A DNA stretch of 64,000 nucleotides from Lantana camara (taxonomy: Eukaryota; Streptophyta; Magnoliopsida; Lamiales; Verbenaceae). This document shows, in pieces, positions 1 through 10,114 of this stretch (the first letter of the stretch is position 1; every line of letters begins with the position of its first letter). Below the pieces are notes generated by a model that was not told the origin of the DNA, ran no database searches, and was given only the letters and a program-made list of their open reading frames with translations. The position numbers and the translations under genes were made by a program. The stretch lies in contig CM074858.1 in assembly GCA_037501455.1 (NCBI GenBank), forward strand, positions 78,280,501 to 78,344,500, written 5' to 3'.

Positions 1-1211
1 AGGAAAAAGGTTACCGATAATAGGATTTGCTACTGCTGTGGCTGCTGTTCCTTGTTCTGTACCTCAGTTGCGAAAAGGGAAGAATGGCGACTGGAGTGGG
101 GCAGTTCTATGGCCGGCCACCGGTCGCAGAGATCACCGGAGGAGATAGGTTTGTGGCAGAGCAGAGAGTGTTCCCCAGCGCGAGATGATGGCGGTATGAA
201 ATGAGCCCGCTGAAGAAGACCTGGGGTTTCTCCTCTTGAATTTTTGCCGGAAACTGGGGCTGTAAGGGCTAGTGGAGGCGGCTTCACCCCTGTTCCGATC
301 TGATGGTGATGCTTGGCTTAGAGACGCTAGACTAAGAGGGTAAAGCAACCTGGGTGATGGCTCACGATGGTGAGGCTACTGGATATGGCGGTGGTGGTGG
401 TCGCCTGGAATGGAAACCAATGGTGGAGACGGCACGGCGGCGGTGGCGTGGAAGGTGGTTTGCTAAAGAGGCGATGCTGGTGCTTCCCTTCTCAGATCTA
501 GAATGGGAGAGAGATTCAGCCGCCCTTCCAGATCTGGGCAAGAGAGGTAGAGACGGCTGAAGGTGGTGCTGTGGCGGCGGGAGGTGGTTGATTCTCTGTT
601 TCTATAGCGGGGCTTCCGAAGCTGGCTCGACGGTGGCGTATCACCGGGGAAGATGATTGGCGACTGGGGTGGTTCAACGTGAAGGGGAGGAGAAGAGCAG
701 AGTTGCGGTGGCTTCGCAGTAGGGAAGCTGGAGCTGCCGCTGCAGATTGTTGAAGACAAAGGGAAAAGAAAAGAAATGAAGAATGTGAAGGCTGCTAGGG
801 TTTTTCTCGGGTTATAACAGCCACAACTCCCAGAAATTGCAAACAAGTCCCTCAAGAAAATAAGTAGTGCGATCGAGTGCCAAAATTCAATTAGGGTTCA
901 GATAGGTCCACTTAAAGATTTAGAATTTATAAAAGTTCCCCAAAGATTTAAAGTGGTGTCCAATTAAGTCCAATTGAATTTCCCATAGTTAGAAATTGAC
1001 CCCCAAAGTTTAATAATTACAATTTAGCCCAAGCAATTCAAATTAAAGAGCAAATAGGTATTAAACACATATTTTATACGATTGAAATTGAGCCAATTAA
1101 ACAATTAAAGCATGACATAAATCAATTTAAGTACATGCAAAGTTAAATAAATAACGTTCTAATTGTACGAAAACGACATCGTATCTTGCTCCGAAAATGT
1201 GGGGTGTTACA
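1..1211 (-). repeat. 3' LTR of element 1 (partial)
   Basis: This is the left LTR copy, cut by the window edge. It ends GGGGTGTTACA on the plus strand, directly followed by a pyrimidine tract that is the minus-strand PPT. Positions 30-800 are GC-rich compared with the AT-rich DNA from 850 onward. Several minus-strand open frames there (for example 463-855) are open in both LTR copies. I take this as a transcribed leader rather than a proven gene. Confidence 0.85.
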
Positions 1212-1226
1212 CCCTTCCCCCCTTAA
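1212..1226 (-). other. Polypurine tract of element 1
   Basis: Read on the minus strand it is TTAAGGGGGGAAGGG, abutting an LTR that starts TGTAACACCCC. This position and composition are those of the plus-strand primer of an LTR retrotransposon, and it fixes the element orientation as minus. Confidence 0.85.
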
Positions 1227-3854
1227 GAGAACCTGGTCCCCAGGTTCCACTCCTGAGCTGGAAAAGCTTCGAGTTGATAGTGTCTTAACCTTTCTCGAGG
1301 AATTATGTAAAACATAGCTGTCGTTGTGAAGTTTACTCTCATTGTCTTTACTGAACCTTTCTTGGAATATCTCGTTGTCATTGGGACCCGCTCGAGTACT
1401 GGACTGTTACTTTCATCAAGTTGTTCGACCATTGCTAAAAGACGAATGGTTGTCACCGCACTCAACTTTGATGACGTCGTAAACTCGTCACTTGCAGACC
1501 GTAGACGGGACAACACATGTCACACCCACAACAAACAAGAGAGAATCCCATCTCTCAGCACGGAAGGTGAGAGAATCCCGTCTCTCGAGCACAGATTTGA
1601 GAGAACCCCGTCTCTCAGGCACAGTATTGAGAGAACCCCATCTCTCAACCACAGAATTGAGAGAACCCCGTCTCTCCGCCTAAGTCGGACAGATTCCAAC
1701 ATCTCCCAACATTCTAGTTTGAGAAAATCCAACATTTCTCAAACCCCTAAATTCAAGAGAAGCCAGGATCTCCTGAATACCTAAGTACAAGAGAATCCAA
1801 CATCTCTCGTGCACTAATCTTAGAAAGAATCCAGCATCTTTCTATCACATAGATAGAGAGAATCCCACATCTCTCTAACACGTTAATAGAGGGAACCTAA
1901 GGTCTCTCTTACACATAAATCCACTGATCAACATTCATACATCCACACATCAGAGTAACACTTGACGAAAAATATGGGATGCATGTCTAGTGTACCTTGT
2001 ACAACTGATATCGGTGTCCCTTGAGTGTAGTTTCAATGCTCACGCCTCGACTCAAGGGGGATATCGCGATGGAATCCCTGTAAAACAAGGTTACAATATA
2101 TATGTATGTTATATCAGAAGTTAGCGAGTAGTCAGGAGAGTTTTAAATCACATAGGCATGAACAGTTCACATAAATACATAACTCATTCATTCCAACACG
2201 GTTCATAACAAGTAGAAATTTCAAGTTACAAATACTAAATCAAGTATCCAAGTTATCACAATTAAAACAACAATAGTCAACATCCTCATCAAGCAAAACA
2301 AGATAAGAGTATTTAAGCGATGCATGTATACAAATGCCATGAATTCTTGGCGTACCGATCACCGTAGTGTCAAACTCTTGACAGGAAGTTGAGACGAAGT
2401 GGTAGGAGTTGATTAAGCCGATAATGATGCAATCTCCGTCATCTGAACTCCTTGCTCAATCTTTGGATGTGAAGAGGCAATTCAACAATTATGTCTATCA
2501 TCCAACTCTTTATTAAGCCATAATCCTCGCTCAACCAGAACCATCCACAGTCTCCTTCAAGAACTCTGACTTATGTGTTAAACCTTAGTCTGTTCATTCT
2601 CAAGGAATCCCACAATTCGATTGTCAACCAAGAATCTATCTATGAGTCATGCTGGACGATCATGATGTCAAACACTTCCCAAGTCAAGTCATGGTCTACG
2701 ATTCTGAAGCGTGAATAAGGTCTTGAATTCTTTTGTGTGAAGAGGTAACCCAACAAGCTTGGTTATGATCCAACTCTCTACTAGGTTGTAGCCCCTGCTC
2801 AGTCAAAATCATCTTCGATTTCCACTAGAGATTCTGATTTATATACTAGATCTTAATCACCTCATCCTCTACAACCTCATAATTCGATTGTCAATCAGAA
2901 ATCTATCTCTATGCTACGTTGAGCGACCATGGTATTAATCACTTCCCAAAGCAATCCATGATATAATTCTGAAATTTGGATAAAATCTTTCGACATCTAA
3001 GTGATCTATTCCCATATTAGCACGGTCTTCTAACTTATATTAAAGAAACACCCAAAGAGTTAACAACCAATCTTGTCTTGTTAACTCTAAAAGGCACCAA
3101 AACCTTCAACACTCACCGATGGTTTGTAGCTCGTTGCTCAAGTAACATGGTTACCTATCCACATCTCTTGAACTTGATCGGATCTTATTTGATCGGGTTC
3201 TTCTACATTGACTCGTTTCCATCAACAAGGTGACTACATCCAAATAAACGAATCATCAAGACGGAAGCTCATCAAACTCCTTCAAATCGGTTCTACTTGA
3301 TCATATTCTCCTCCATTGACTCATTTCCCTCAACAAGGTGACTAGTTTCGAATGACCGAATCCTCAAGGTGAAAATTCGTCAAGTTTTATCTTTCAATTG
3401 ACTTTAAGATAGTAAGTCAATATAGCAAATCTCATTCCTTCAACTCTGAACCTTTTCATGACCATTGATCTTGGTAAAGAATCCTTTCATCTTCGAATTA
3501 TGGCGTGCTTTCTTTGTAGTGCTAATAGGTAGTGTTGTCGGAGGGAAATCTCAGTGTTGACTCATGGGGCACCCTGAAATTCAAACACTAAATTCGATGC
3601 ATGTGGGTTAAAGATGCAAATGAAATGTAACACGTAAATCACGTAAATGCAACAATTAGTTGCGGTTTATAAAGCACATAAAATAAGATGTTGCATAATC
3701 AAAGTCATAATGTGCACACAATCATATAATCACGAAACAATTCATGCCGAAGGGTTAAAGTATTAAGTCAAACAAATGCAATGCGCAGTTATTCCTATGT
3801 CTTACGACCTAGACAGACTCAACACGACTCAAGAGCTCGGTTTTGCAACCTAGA
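1227..3854 (-). other. Non-coding interior of element 1
   Basis: There is no pol homology in any frame. The minus-strand frame 1223-1516 (97 codons) ends just before the PPT but resembles no family I recognise. The stretch 1538-1910 is a hairpin array listed separately. The part 1911-3854 is AT-rich, with loosely repeated blocks around 2340-3420 (for example recurring versions of CCAACTCTNTATTA, ATTCGATTGTCAA and CATTGACTC), which suggests old tandem duplication of about 300-bp segments. I see no gene in it. Confidence 0.6.
1538..1910. repeat. Tandem array of about 12 short hairpins, 30-bp period, covarying stems
   Basis: Units 1-5 begin at 1539, 1569, 1599, 1629 and 1659 and each is GAGAGA, 6 nt, TCTCTC. 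Later units keep the inverted arms while changing sequence: TTTGAGAAA/TTTCTCAAA (1718-1743), TTCAAGAGA/TCTCCTGAA (1752-1776), TAGAAAGA/TCTTTCTA (1821-1844) and TAGAGAGA/TCTCTCTA (1854-1877). Loops stay close to ATCCNNCA. In the plus frame the first units would read ERxPSLxxxx repeats, but the frame lies opposite the element strand and the palindromes are better conserved than the codons. Confidence 0.85.
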
Positions 3855-3866
3855 GCTCTGATACCA
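3855..3866 (-). other. Primer binding site of element 1
   Basis: The plus-strand bases are GCTCTGATACCA, i.e. TGGTATCAGAGC on the minus strand, complementary to the 3' end of plant initiator tRNA-Met. It lies 8 bases from the LTR that starts at 3875. Confidence 0.9.
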
Positions 3867-4089
3867 CTTAAGGATGTAACACCCCAAACGGAGGATGCCA
3901 CATCCCCCGCACTAAGACCCAGATCCGGTCACGAAATGGAAAGTCCATGCCCGAATCCGAATCGAAGCGAACAGGAGACCAACTCACACACTAGGCTAGG
4001 CGGATCTAACTCGACAGACTCAGAGCGCGGAAGCAATTTAAACAATTATCATCAGATAGCGGAAGCAATTAAATCAACGTACAAAATAA

Positions 4090-4182
4090 GTGACGGGTTC
4101 AACTAGCATAGATACCTAGTCCCGAATATCAGCATACATAACAGGTGACGGGTTCGACTAGCATAGATACCTAGTCCCGAAT
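4090..4182. repeat. Tandem duplication, 38-bp core, 55-bp period
   Basis: The block starting GTGACGGGTTC and ending CCCGAAT is present at 4090-4127 and 4145-4182 with one difference. A related duplicated block is seen in another LTR family near 27361-27466, so duplication at this LTR position has happened more than once or is ancestral. Confidence 0.8.
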
Positions 4183-6855
4183 TGTAACGCCCCGGTTTCG
4201 GATGAACAAGTAAGCACGCCACGTGTGAGTTTGAGCGTAGGTTTTACTTTATCTCTTTAATTTTATGATATATTCTTACGTGGCATTCATAATTTTATAA
4301 AATTTCACGAAACATCCTTTATGTGAATTATATGAATTCATATCATAGAAAATATTATTTCATGACACGCAAAATATTTATTGCATGAAACAATTACCGA
4401 GAGTGTTTCAATTTATAAGATTGTCCTTTGATAGTCATTTCTAAAACATTAGGGACCTAATCGCATGATCTTTCAAGGACATAATTGATCACTTTGCAAA
4501 TTCCACATATACCCTATTGCATAACTTAAACAATTAAAGGATTAAATTGTAAATATTGGCATTTCACATATTTCAAAAAGGGATGAATCGTTATATGGTC
4601 TCCAAGCTTCCATGAACCCATTTTCATCAAAATATTTCCCAACAAATTGCTCTCTCTCTCTCTCGGTATCAAGAAGCAAGGAGAAGGAAGTGATTTTTAC
4701 ATTCAATCATCAAGATTTCAAGAAATATTTCAAGGAAATTAGGAGTTAATCATCATCATCATCTATTTTCTCCATATTTTCATCTTTAAGGTTGGTTTGG
4801 CATGAGTTGATGATTCTTGATCATATTTGATATGGTTAGGGTTTGGGAATTATGTGCTAGATGAATTGATTCTAGTTAGAAGCATGATTGGTTGATTATA
4901 TCACGAATTATAACATGATTTATTCATGAAATCATTGAAAATTTGGCATGAATGATTAAGTGTGATCATGAACTTGAAACTATGAATTCTTGATAATATT
5001 GCATGCTTTGAGTGTTTGAATGTTATTATATCATTTCTTGAGCAAGTATATATGTATATTTCTAGAAAATACATGCTTGTGTTGATCAAAATGGATTTTT
5101 GGTGCTTGCTTTGTTGCTTCCCATAGCCTTCCCCTGTTTTTGCTCTGCTTCTGTATTTTGCAGAAACAGGGAACGGCCGTTCCCAGCCTCAAGGCATTGT
5201 GGGAACTGGCGTTCCCACCTTTCAAATGAAAATTAGGCGGCCGACTGCGGGAACGGCCGTTCCCATTTTGGCCTTGGAGCCGGAAGGGCCGTTCCCAGCT
5301 AGGCGCGTTTTTAAAAATGGAAAACGTTGGCGCGCTTTGGGGTTGCTTGGGAACGACCGTTCCCATTTTCCAAAGGGGTCCGGAACGGCCGTTCCCACCT
5401 GGCTTGCAGTGCAAAATTCACTGCATAAAATTACGAAAATAGCCCCTCGATCCGACGACTTCTTTGACCCCGAATTGCTATAATATGTGCTAATATGATG
5501 TGAAACGACATGTTATCATACCACATTGCATTTTCATGGTCGTCTCGACACATTTCTGCCGTTCGTCACATTTTGTCCATTGTAGGTCATGTCTCAAGTA
5601 TACACGTCGTGTTTGCACAGGTCACGAGGTTGCAGACGAGGAGCCAGCTCCTTAAAGTATGTCCTTACTATATTTTACAAGAAAAGGTGAGGTTTTGTTT
5701 TGGTAAAACGAACCCTATAACCCTTATGTGCTAGTTTTCGGCCAAAACGTATTATACTTATGAATGATTTCAAAATCATGAACATTTCAAGCAAGCAATT
5801 CATGATTTCAAGTATGTTTGGCGAGTACATGATTGCACGTGGGCCCGAGGGTAATTCTTGAGCCAACCGGGAAAGCAAGGGCTGACAGGTAACTCCTGAA
5901 TTATCCTCACATTGTTGGGATCACCCCCGAAGCCACTAGGAGATAAGTGGTGGAAGGAGTTCCGTGTCTAGAGGGTCATGTCCTCTACACACAACATGTC
6001 GTGGATAGTCGAGCCTTGCAAACTCGCTATCACCCGGAGGAAGAAGGAGACTGGGGATTAATCTGGCATGTCGGGTTATCCTCGGGTTATTGCATGATTT
6101 TAAGCATGAAATTGTTTATGTGAGCACTAAATGAATTGCATGAACACATATTTATCAAGCAAGCAAGCATGATCACGTATTGTTCACGATTGGGGGTTCG
6201 GTTGGAGATTTGCCCTTGCTCGCCAGGGCCACATGTTCATGACATTGTCAAGCATGAATAAATAAACGTGTTAAAATGATTGGTTGTAATCTCGGGCAAA
6301 GAATAAACTTTTTGAATTATATATCTATTTTGTTCTAAAGTCTTCACCCGAGGTTACAAATTCCATGTGACGTGTGATATATGTATTATTGCCCCTCACT
6401 CAGTCTTCGGTAGACTGATACTTCACTTTTCAGGTACTTGAGCGCTGGGTCGTGCTAGGCGGGTGTCCGGTCGAGTTTTGTTTTTTTTCACGAGTCTGGC
6501 ACCGTACCTTCATGTACAGTACTTTTGGGACATTTCATGTTATTGATCGTTATTAGTATTTTTGGAATACTTGGTTATGTATGTTATTAAGAGATGATAA
6601 TGTATTGATAGTTAAGTTGGTACCTATACGTATCTATTCAATAAATATGGTACCTATATGTATGAATGATTTTATTGCTTCCGCTTTCATTATCATGTTT
6701 GCTTTGGTGTTGTGGGGAGAGTGTCCCGCCTAGCTCGTCATTTTTATTTGTCACCCGTTCGCTATAGTTTTGGTTTATGTATGGATTTTCCATTTCATAC
6801 GTGGATCGAGGCTATAGTGCGGGGAATGTGGTGCCCTGGGGGTTAGGGTGCTACA
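4183..6855 (+). mobile_element. Solo LTR (Ty3/Gypsy, plus orientation) nested in element 1
   Basis: This 2673-bp unit begins TGTAACGCCCC and ends GGGTGCTACA. It is flanked by the perfect 5-bp target duplication CGAAT at 4178-4182 and 6856-6860. There is no PBS, PPT or coding interior, so it is a solo LTR left by recombination between the two LTRs of an inserted element. Towards the 3' end it carries the CACTCAGTC and CTAGGCGG words also found in other LTRs of the window, which gives the orientation. It contains a cluster of six palindromes at 5169-5396. Confidence 0.93.
5169..5396. repeat. Cluster of six GGGAAC...GTTCCC palindromes
   Basis: GGGAACGGCCGTTCCC is perfect at 5169-5184 and 5249-5264. 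GTGGGAAC-4nt-GTTCCCAC lies at 5199-5218, GGGAACGACCGTTCCC at 5349-5364, GGAACGGCCGTTCC at 5382-5395, and a damaged copy at 5282-5296. Spacing is irregular (30 to 100 bp). The cluster is GC-rich inside an AT-rich LTR and lies in the probable transcribed part. Confidence 0.85.
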
Positions 6856-7560
6856 CGAATCTCAAATCATCGCAACATAATAAACCAATATAAGTATCAG
6901 CAGAATAGCTAATTACATCCAAATGCTAGCATACTAACCCCACACGGGTTTAAAAACATAATCTCCAAAAGCAGATAAGAATACGTAACATAGATAGAGT
7001 ATGTGACAAATACATCTTAACACCAACTAAACTGACAAGTGTGACCCAGAAGACTCACATCCGCCTAGCTCAAGCCAAAAGAAACCTGCAACTAAAAGAT
7101 AAAATGAGGTGTCAGTCAACTGACTGAGTGAGGGGGCTAACGCATACCCACTGTAAATATATAGAGCATAGCACAAATCAGAAGGGTGGACTCATGAACC
7201 GGAGATAGGTGTTGCATACCAAAGACATTTCCAAAAGTACCCAAAAGATAGTTATAAGTATAAGTTTTTGAAAACATTTCAGAAACTCTATCTCGATTCA
7301 TGATTCCCAGACAGAACAGATCATATGCTCGGCGAGTACGAGCTTCCAACCTTTACTCCTCAGAACATATCAGAACATAAAATACAAAATCAATCCAACC
7401 TTTACACCAATAATGGAGGGGATGTGCCGTCCCCAAACCATCTACAACATACACACCCTCAAGGGGTAGCGAACCCACAAGAGTCCTCCCCGGCCTTAGC
7501 CGAAGGCTCAAGATACCACGTCTCCCTCATCACCATAAGGTCGCGCAATGATATCTCAAA

Positions 7561-7694
7561 TGGAACTACGCACAGGTATATCCCCGATGGCCTTAACAGT
7601 CTCGGGGGCTCCTTACCCATAGCTCCATGGAACTACGCACAGGTATATCCCCGACGGCCCTAACCGTCCCGGGGGCTCCTTACCCATAGCTCCT
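7561..7694. repeat. 67-bp tandem duplication in the element 1 LTR
   Basis: Units at 7561-7627 and 7628-7694 share TGGAACTACGCACAGG and TCCTTACCCATAGCTCC with a handful of substitutions between them. No gene overlaps. Confidence 0.8.
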
Positions 7695-10114
7695 CGGATC
7701 CACATACAAATATACATACATACAGATGCCCATATTTCATGAACCACATAGACGCACGACAATGAGTATGAGTGCATGAGAGACATACACGCGTGTAAAA
7801 TTTATAATTTATGATGTTTAAGGATGATGGATTGCGTGATCGTGTTCATATGTACAATTAATGTCCTCATGTTATAGACAAACATACAATATCAAAGGTA
7901 TGTGTGATTCGTGATCATAATTCATATACTCGAAAGCAAGATGATTAATTAAATAGCTAATACACCCAAGTTCGATACTTAAGCACACAATTCACACCCT
8001 TCATACACTTATGCAAATATACGACGCTTCAATTGATCCAAGTTAGCTCACACACCAATTCATTTATTATTACAAAATATTACAAAGACAAAATTTCCAA
8101 ATACATCATTACTTGATTATTCATGCACTGAAAGGTAAGATCAGTCAATACTTCAAAACATATGACTTAATTCGTTAATAACTATATATATATGAACAGA
8201 AGACATTAAAATTACAATTCAGTTATTAAAACAAGCTTAAACTCAATTTAATTAAGTTTATAAGAATTCATTCCAAATTAAATATGAATTCCCAAAGGTC
8301 ATTATTTTAATTATTTGGCTGTAGCATGTATCTATACACCTATAATACACTCCACGCACCCGAAGCACAATTAACAAATTTAGAACTTGCACACTCACCA
8401 TTAATAATTAAGGGTAAATTCGTATTTTAAGGTTTCTCATGAATTTAATCACTCCAGTTATAACCTATTAACATTATTATTACACTTTCATAACAACTGA
8501 GTATAAGGATCAGATTATACAATTACATCCTCATAATTACAACTTTGACAATAATTCAATTTAATTGCAACTAATTCAATTTAGCAGTCAATTTTAATTT
8601 AAAACTGAAATTAGATATACTACCGCATCATTAAACCCAAATTAATTAATTTAGATCAAACCTCAAGATTCAAACGACAATTACATAATCACAATTGTCC
8701 AATTTCCTTAAATAAAGATTCATACAAGAGTACAAGTTTATCACCATATAGTCCTCAATAAAATAAATCAATTCCAAACTCAATAATAAAATTAACAAAC
8801 ATACATCTAATTACATCCTCACGAATCATGAATATGCAAAGGTTCTCAACTGGGAAATAGGGTCGGCAGTTACCAAAGTGAAGGAGGAAAAAGGTTACCG
8901 ATAATAGGATTTGCTACTGCTGTGGCTGCTGTTCCTTGTTCTGTACCTCAGTTGCGAAAAGGGAAGAATGGCGACTGGAGTGGGGCAGTTCTATGGCCGG
9001 CCACCGGTCGCAGAGATCACCGGAGGAGATAGGTTTGTGGCAGAGCAGAGAGTGTTCCCCAGCGCGAGATGATGGCGGTATGAAATGAGCCCGCTGAAGA
9101 AGACCTGGGGTTTCTCCTCTTGAATTTTTGCCGGAAACTGGGGCTGTAAGGGCTAGTGGAGGCGGCTTCACCCCTGTTCCGATCTGATGGTGATGCTTGG
9201 CTTAGAGACGCTAGACTAAGAGGGTAAAGCAACCTGGGTGATGGCTCACGATGGTGAGGCTACTGGATATGGCGGTGGTGGTGGTCGCCTGGAATGGAAA
9301 CCAATGGTGGAGACGGCACGGCGGCGGTGGCGTGGAAGGTGGTTTGCTAAAGAGGCGATGCTGGTGCTTCCCTTCTCAGATCTAGAACGGGAGAGAGATT
9401 CAACCGCCCTTCCAGATCTGGGCAAGAGAGGTAGAGACGGCTGAAGGTGGTGCTGTGGCGGCGGGAGGTGGCTGATTCTCTGTTTCTATAGCGGGGCTTC
9501 CGAAGCTGGCGCGGTGGTGGCGTGTCATCGGGGAAGATGATTGGCGACTGGGGTGGTTCAGCGTGAAGGGGAGGAGAAGAGCAGAGTTGCGGTGGCTTCG
9601 TGGTGGGGAAGCTGGAGTTGCCGCTGCAGATTGTTGAAGACAAAGGGAAAAGAAAAGAAATGAAGAATGTGAAGGCTGCTAGGGTTTTTCTCGGGTTATA
9701 ACAGCCACAACTCCCAGAAATTACAAACAAGTCCCTCAAGAAAATAAGTAGTGCGATCGAGTCCCAAAATTCAATTAGGGTTCAGATAGGTCCACTTAAA
9801 GATTTAGAATTTATAAAAGTTCCCCAAAGATTTAAAGTGGTGTCCAATTAAGTCCAATTGAATTTCCCATAGTTAGAAATTGACCCCCAAAGTTTAATAA
9901 TTACAATTTAGCCCAAGCAATTCAAATTAAAGAGCAAATAGGTATTAAACACATATTCCAATTAAGTCCACATATTTTATACGATTGAAATTGAGCCAAT
10001 TAAACAATTAAAGCATGACATAAATCAATTCAAGTACACGCAAAGTTAAATAAATAACGTTCTAATTGTACGAAAACGACATCGTATCTTGCTCCGAAAA
10101 TGTGGGGTGTTACA

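Larger units (their letters stand above)
1..10114 (-). mobile_element. Element 1: non-autonomous Ty3/Gypsy-type LTR element (LARD-like), left end outside window
   Basis: Positions 1-1211 recur at 8885-10114 with about 98% identity by eye, the right copy carrying a 19-bp local insertion near 9957. The order on the minus strand is 5' LTR (right), PBS at 3855-3866, a short interior, PPT at 1212-1226 and 3' LTR (left). The interior is only about 2.66 kb and holds no recognisable gag, protease, RT or integrase, so the element must have moved with enzymes supplied in trans. The LTR ends TGTAACACCCC...GGGGTGTTACA match the style of the chromodomain Gypsy LTRs elsewhere in the window. It is inserted about 190 bp inside another LTR that resumes at 10115. 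Its target duplication cannot be tested because the left end is missing. Confidence 0.8.
3875..10114 (-). repeat. 5' LTR of element 1, split by a nested solo LTR
   Basis: The LTR runs from TGTAACACCCC at 3875 to GGGGTGTTACA at 10114, interrupted at 4183-6855. Without the insert it is about 3.56 kb, a length typical of plant Tekay/Del-type chromodomain Gypsy elements. The part 8885-10114 matches window positions 1-1211. It holds local tandem duplications (4090-4182, 7561-7694). Confidence 0.85.

Noticed and set aside
1326..1784. 152-codon plus-strand ORF with ERxPSL repeats
   Set aside because: It lies opposite the element's coding strand. The 10-residue periodicity follows from the 30-bp palindromic array, whose DNA symmetry is better preserved than the codons.
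1538..1910. CRISPR-like array (regular 30-bp spacing)
   Set aside because: Repeats and spacers are not distinct, units diverge progressively, and the context is a plant LTR retrotransposon.
5031..5483. ORFs with GTAVP / NGRS repeats on both strands
   Set aside because: They are generated by translating the GGGAACGGCCGTTCCC palindromes inside a solo LTR; no promoter or domain supports them.
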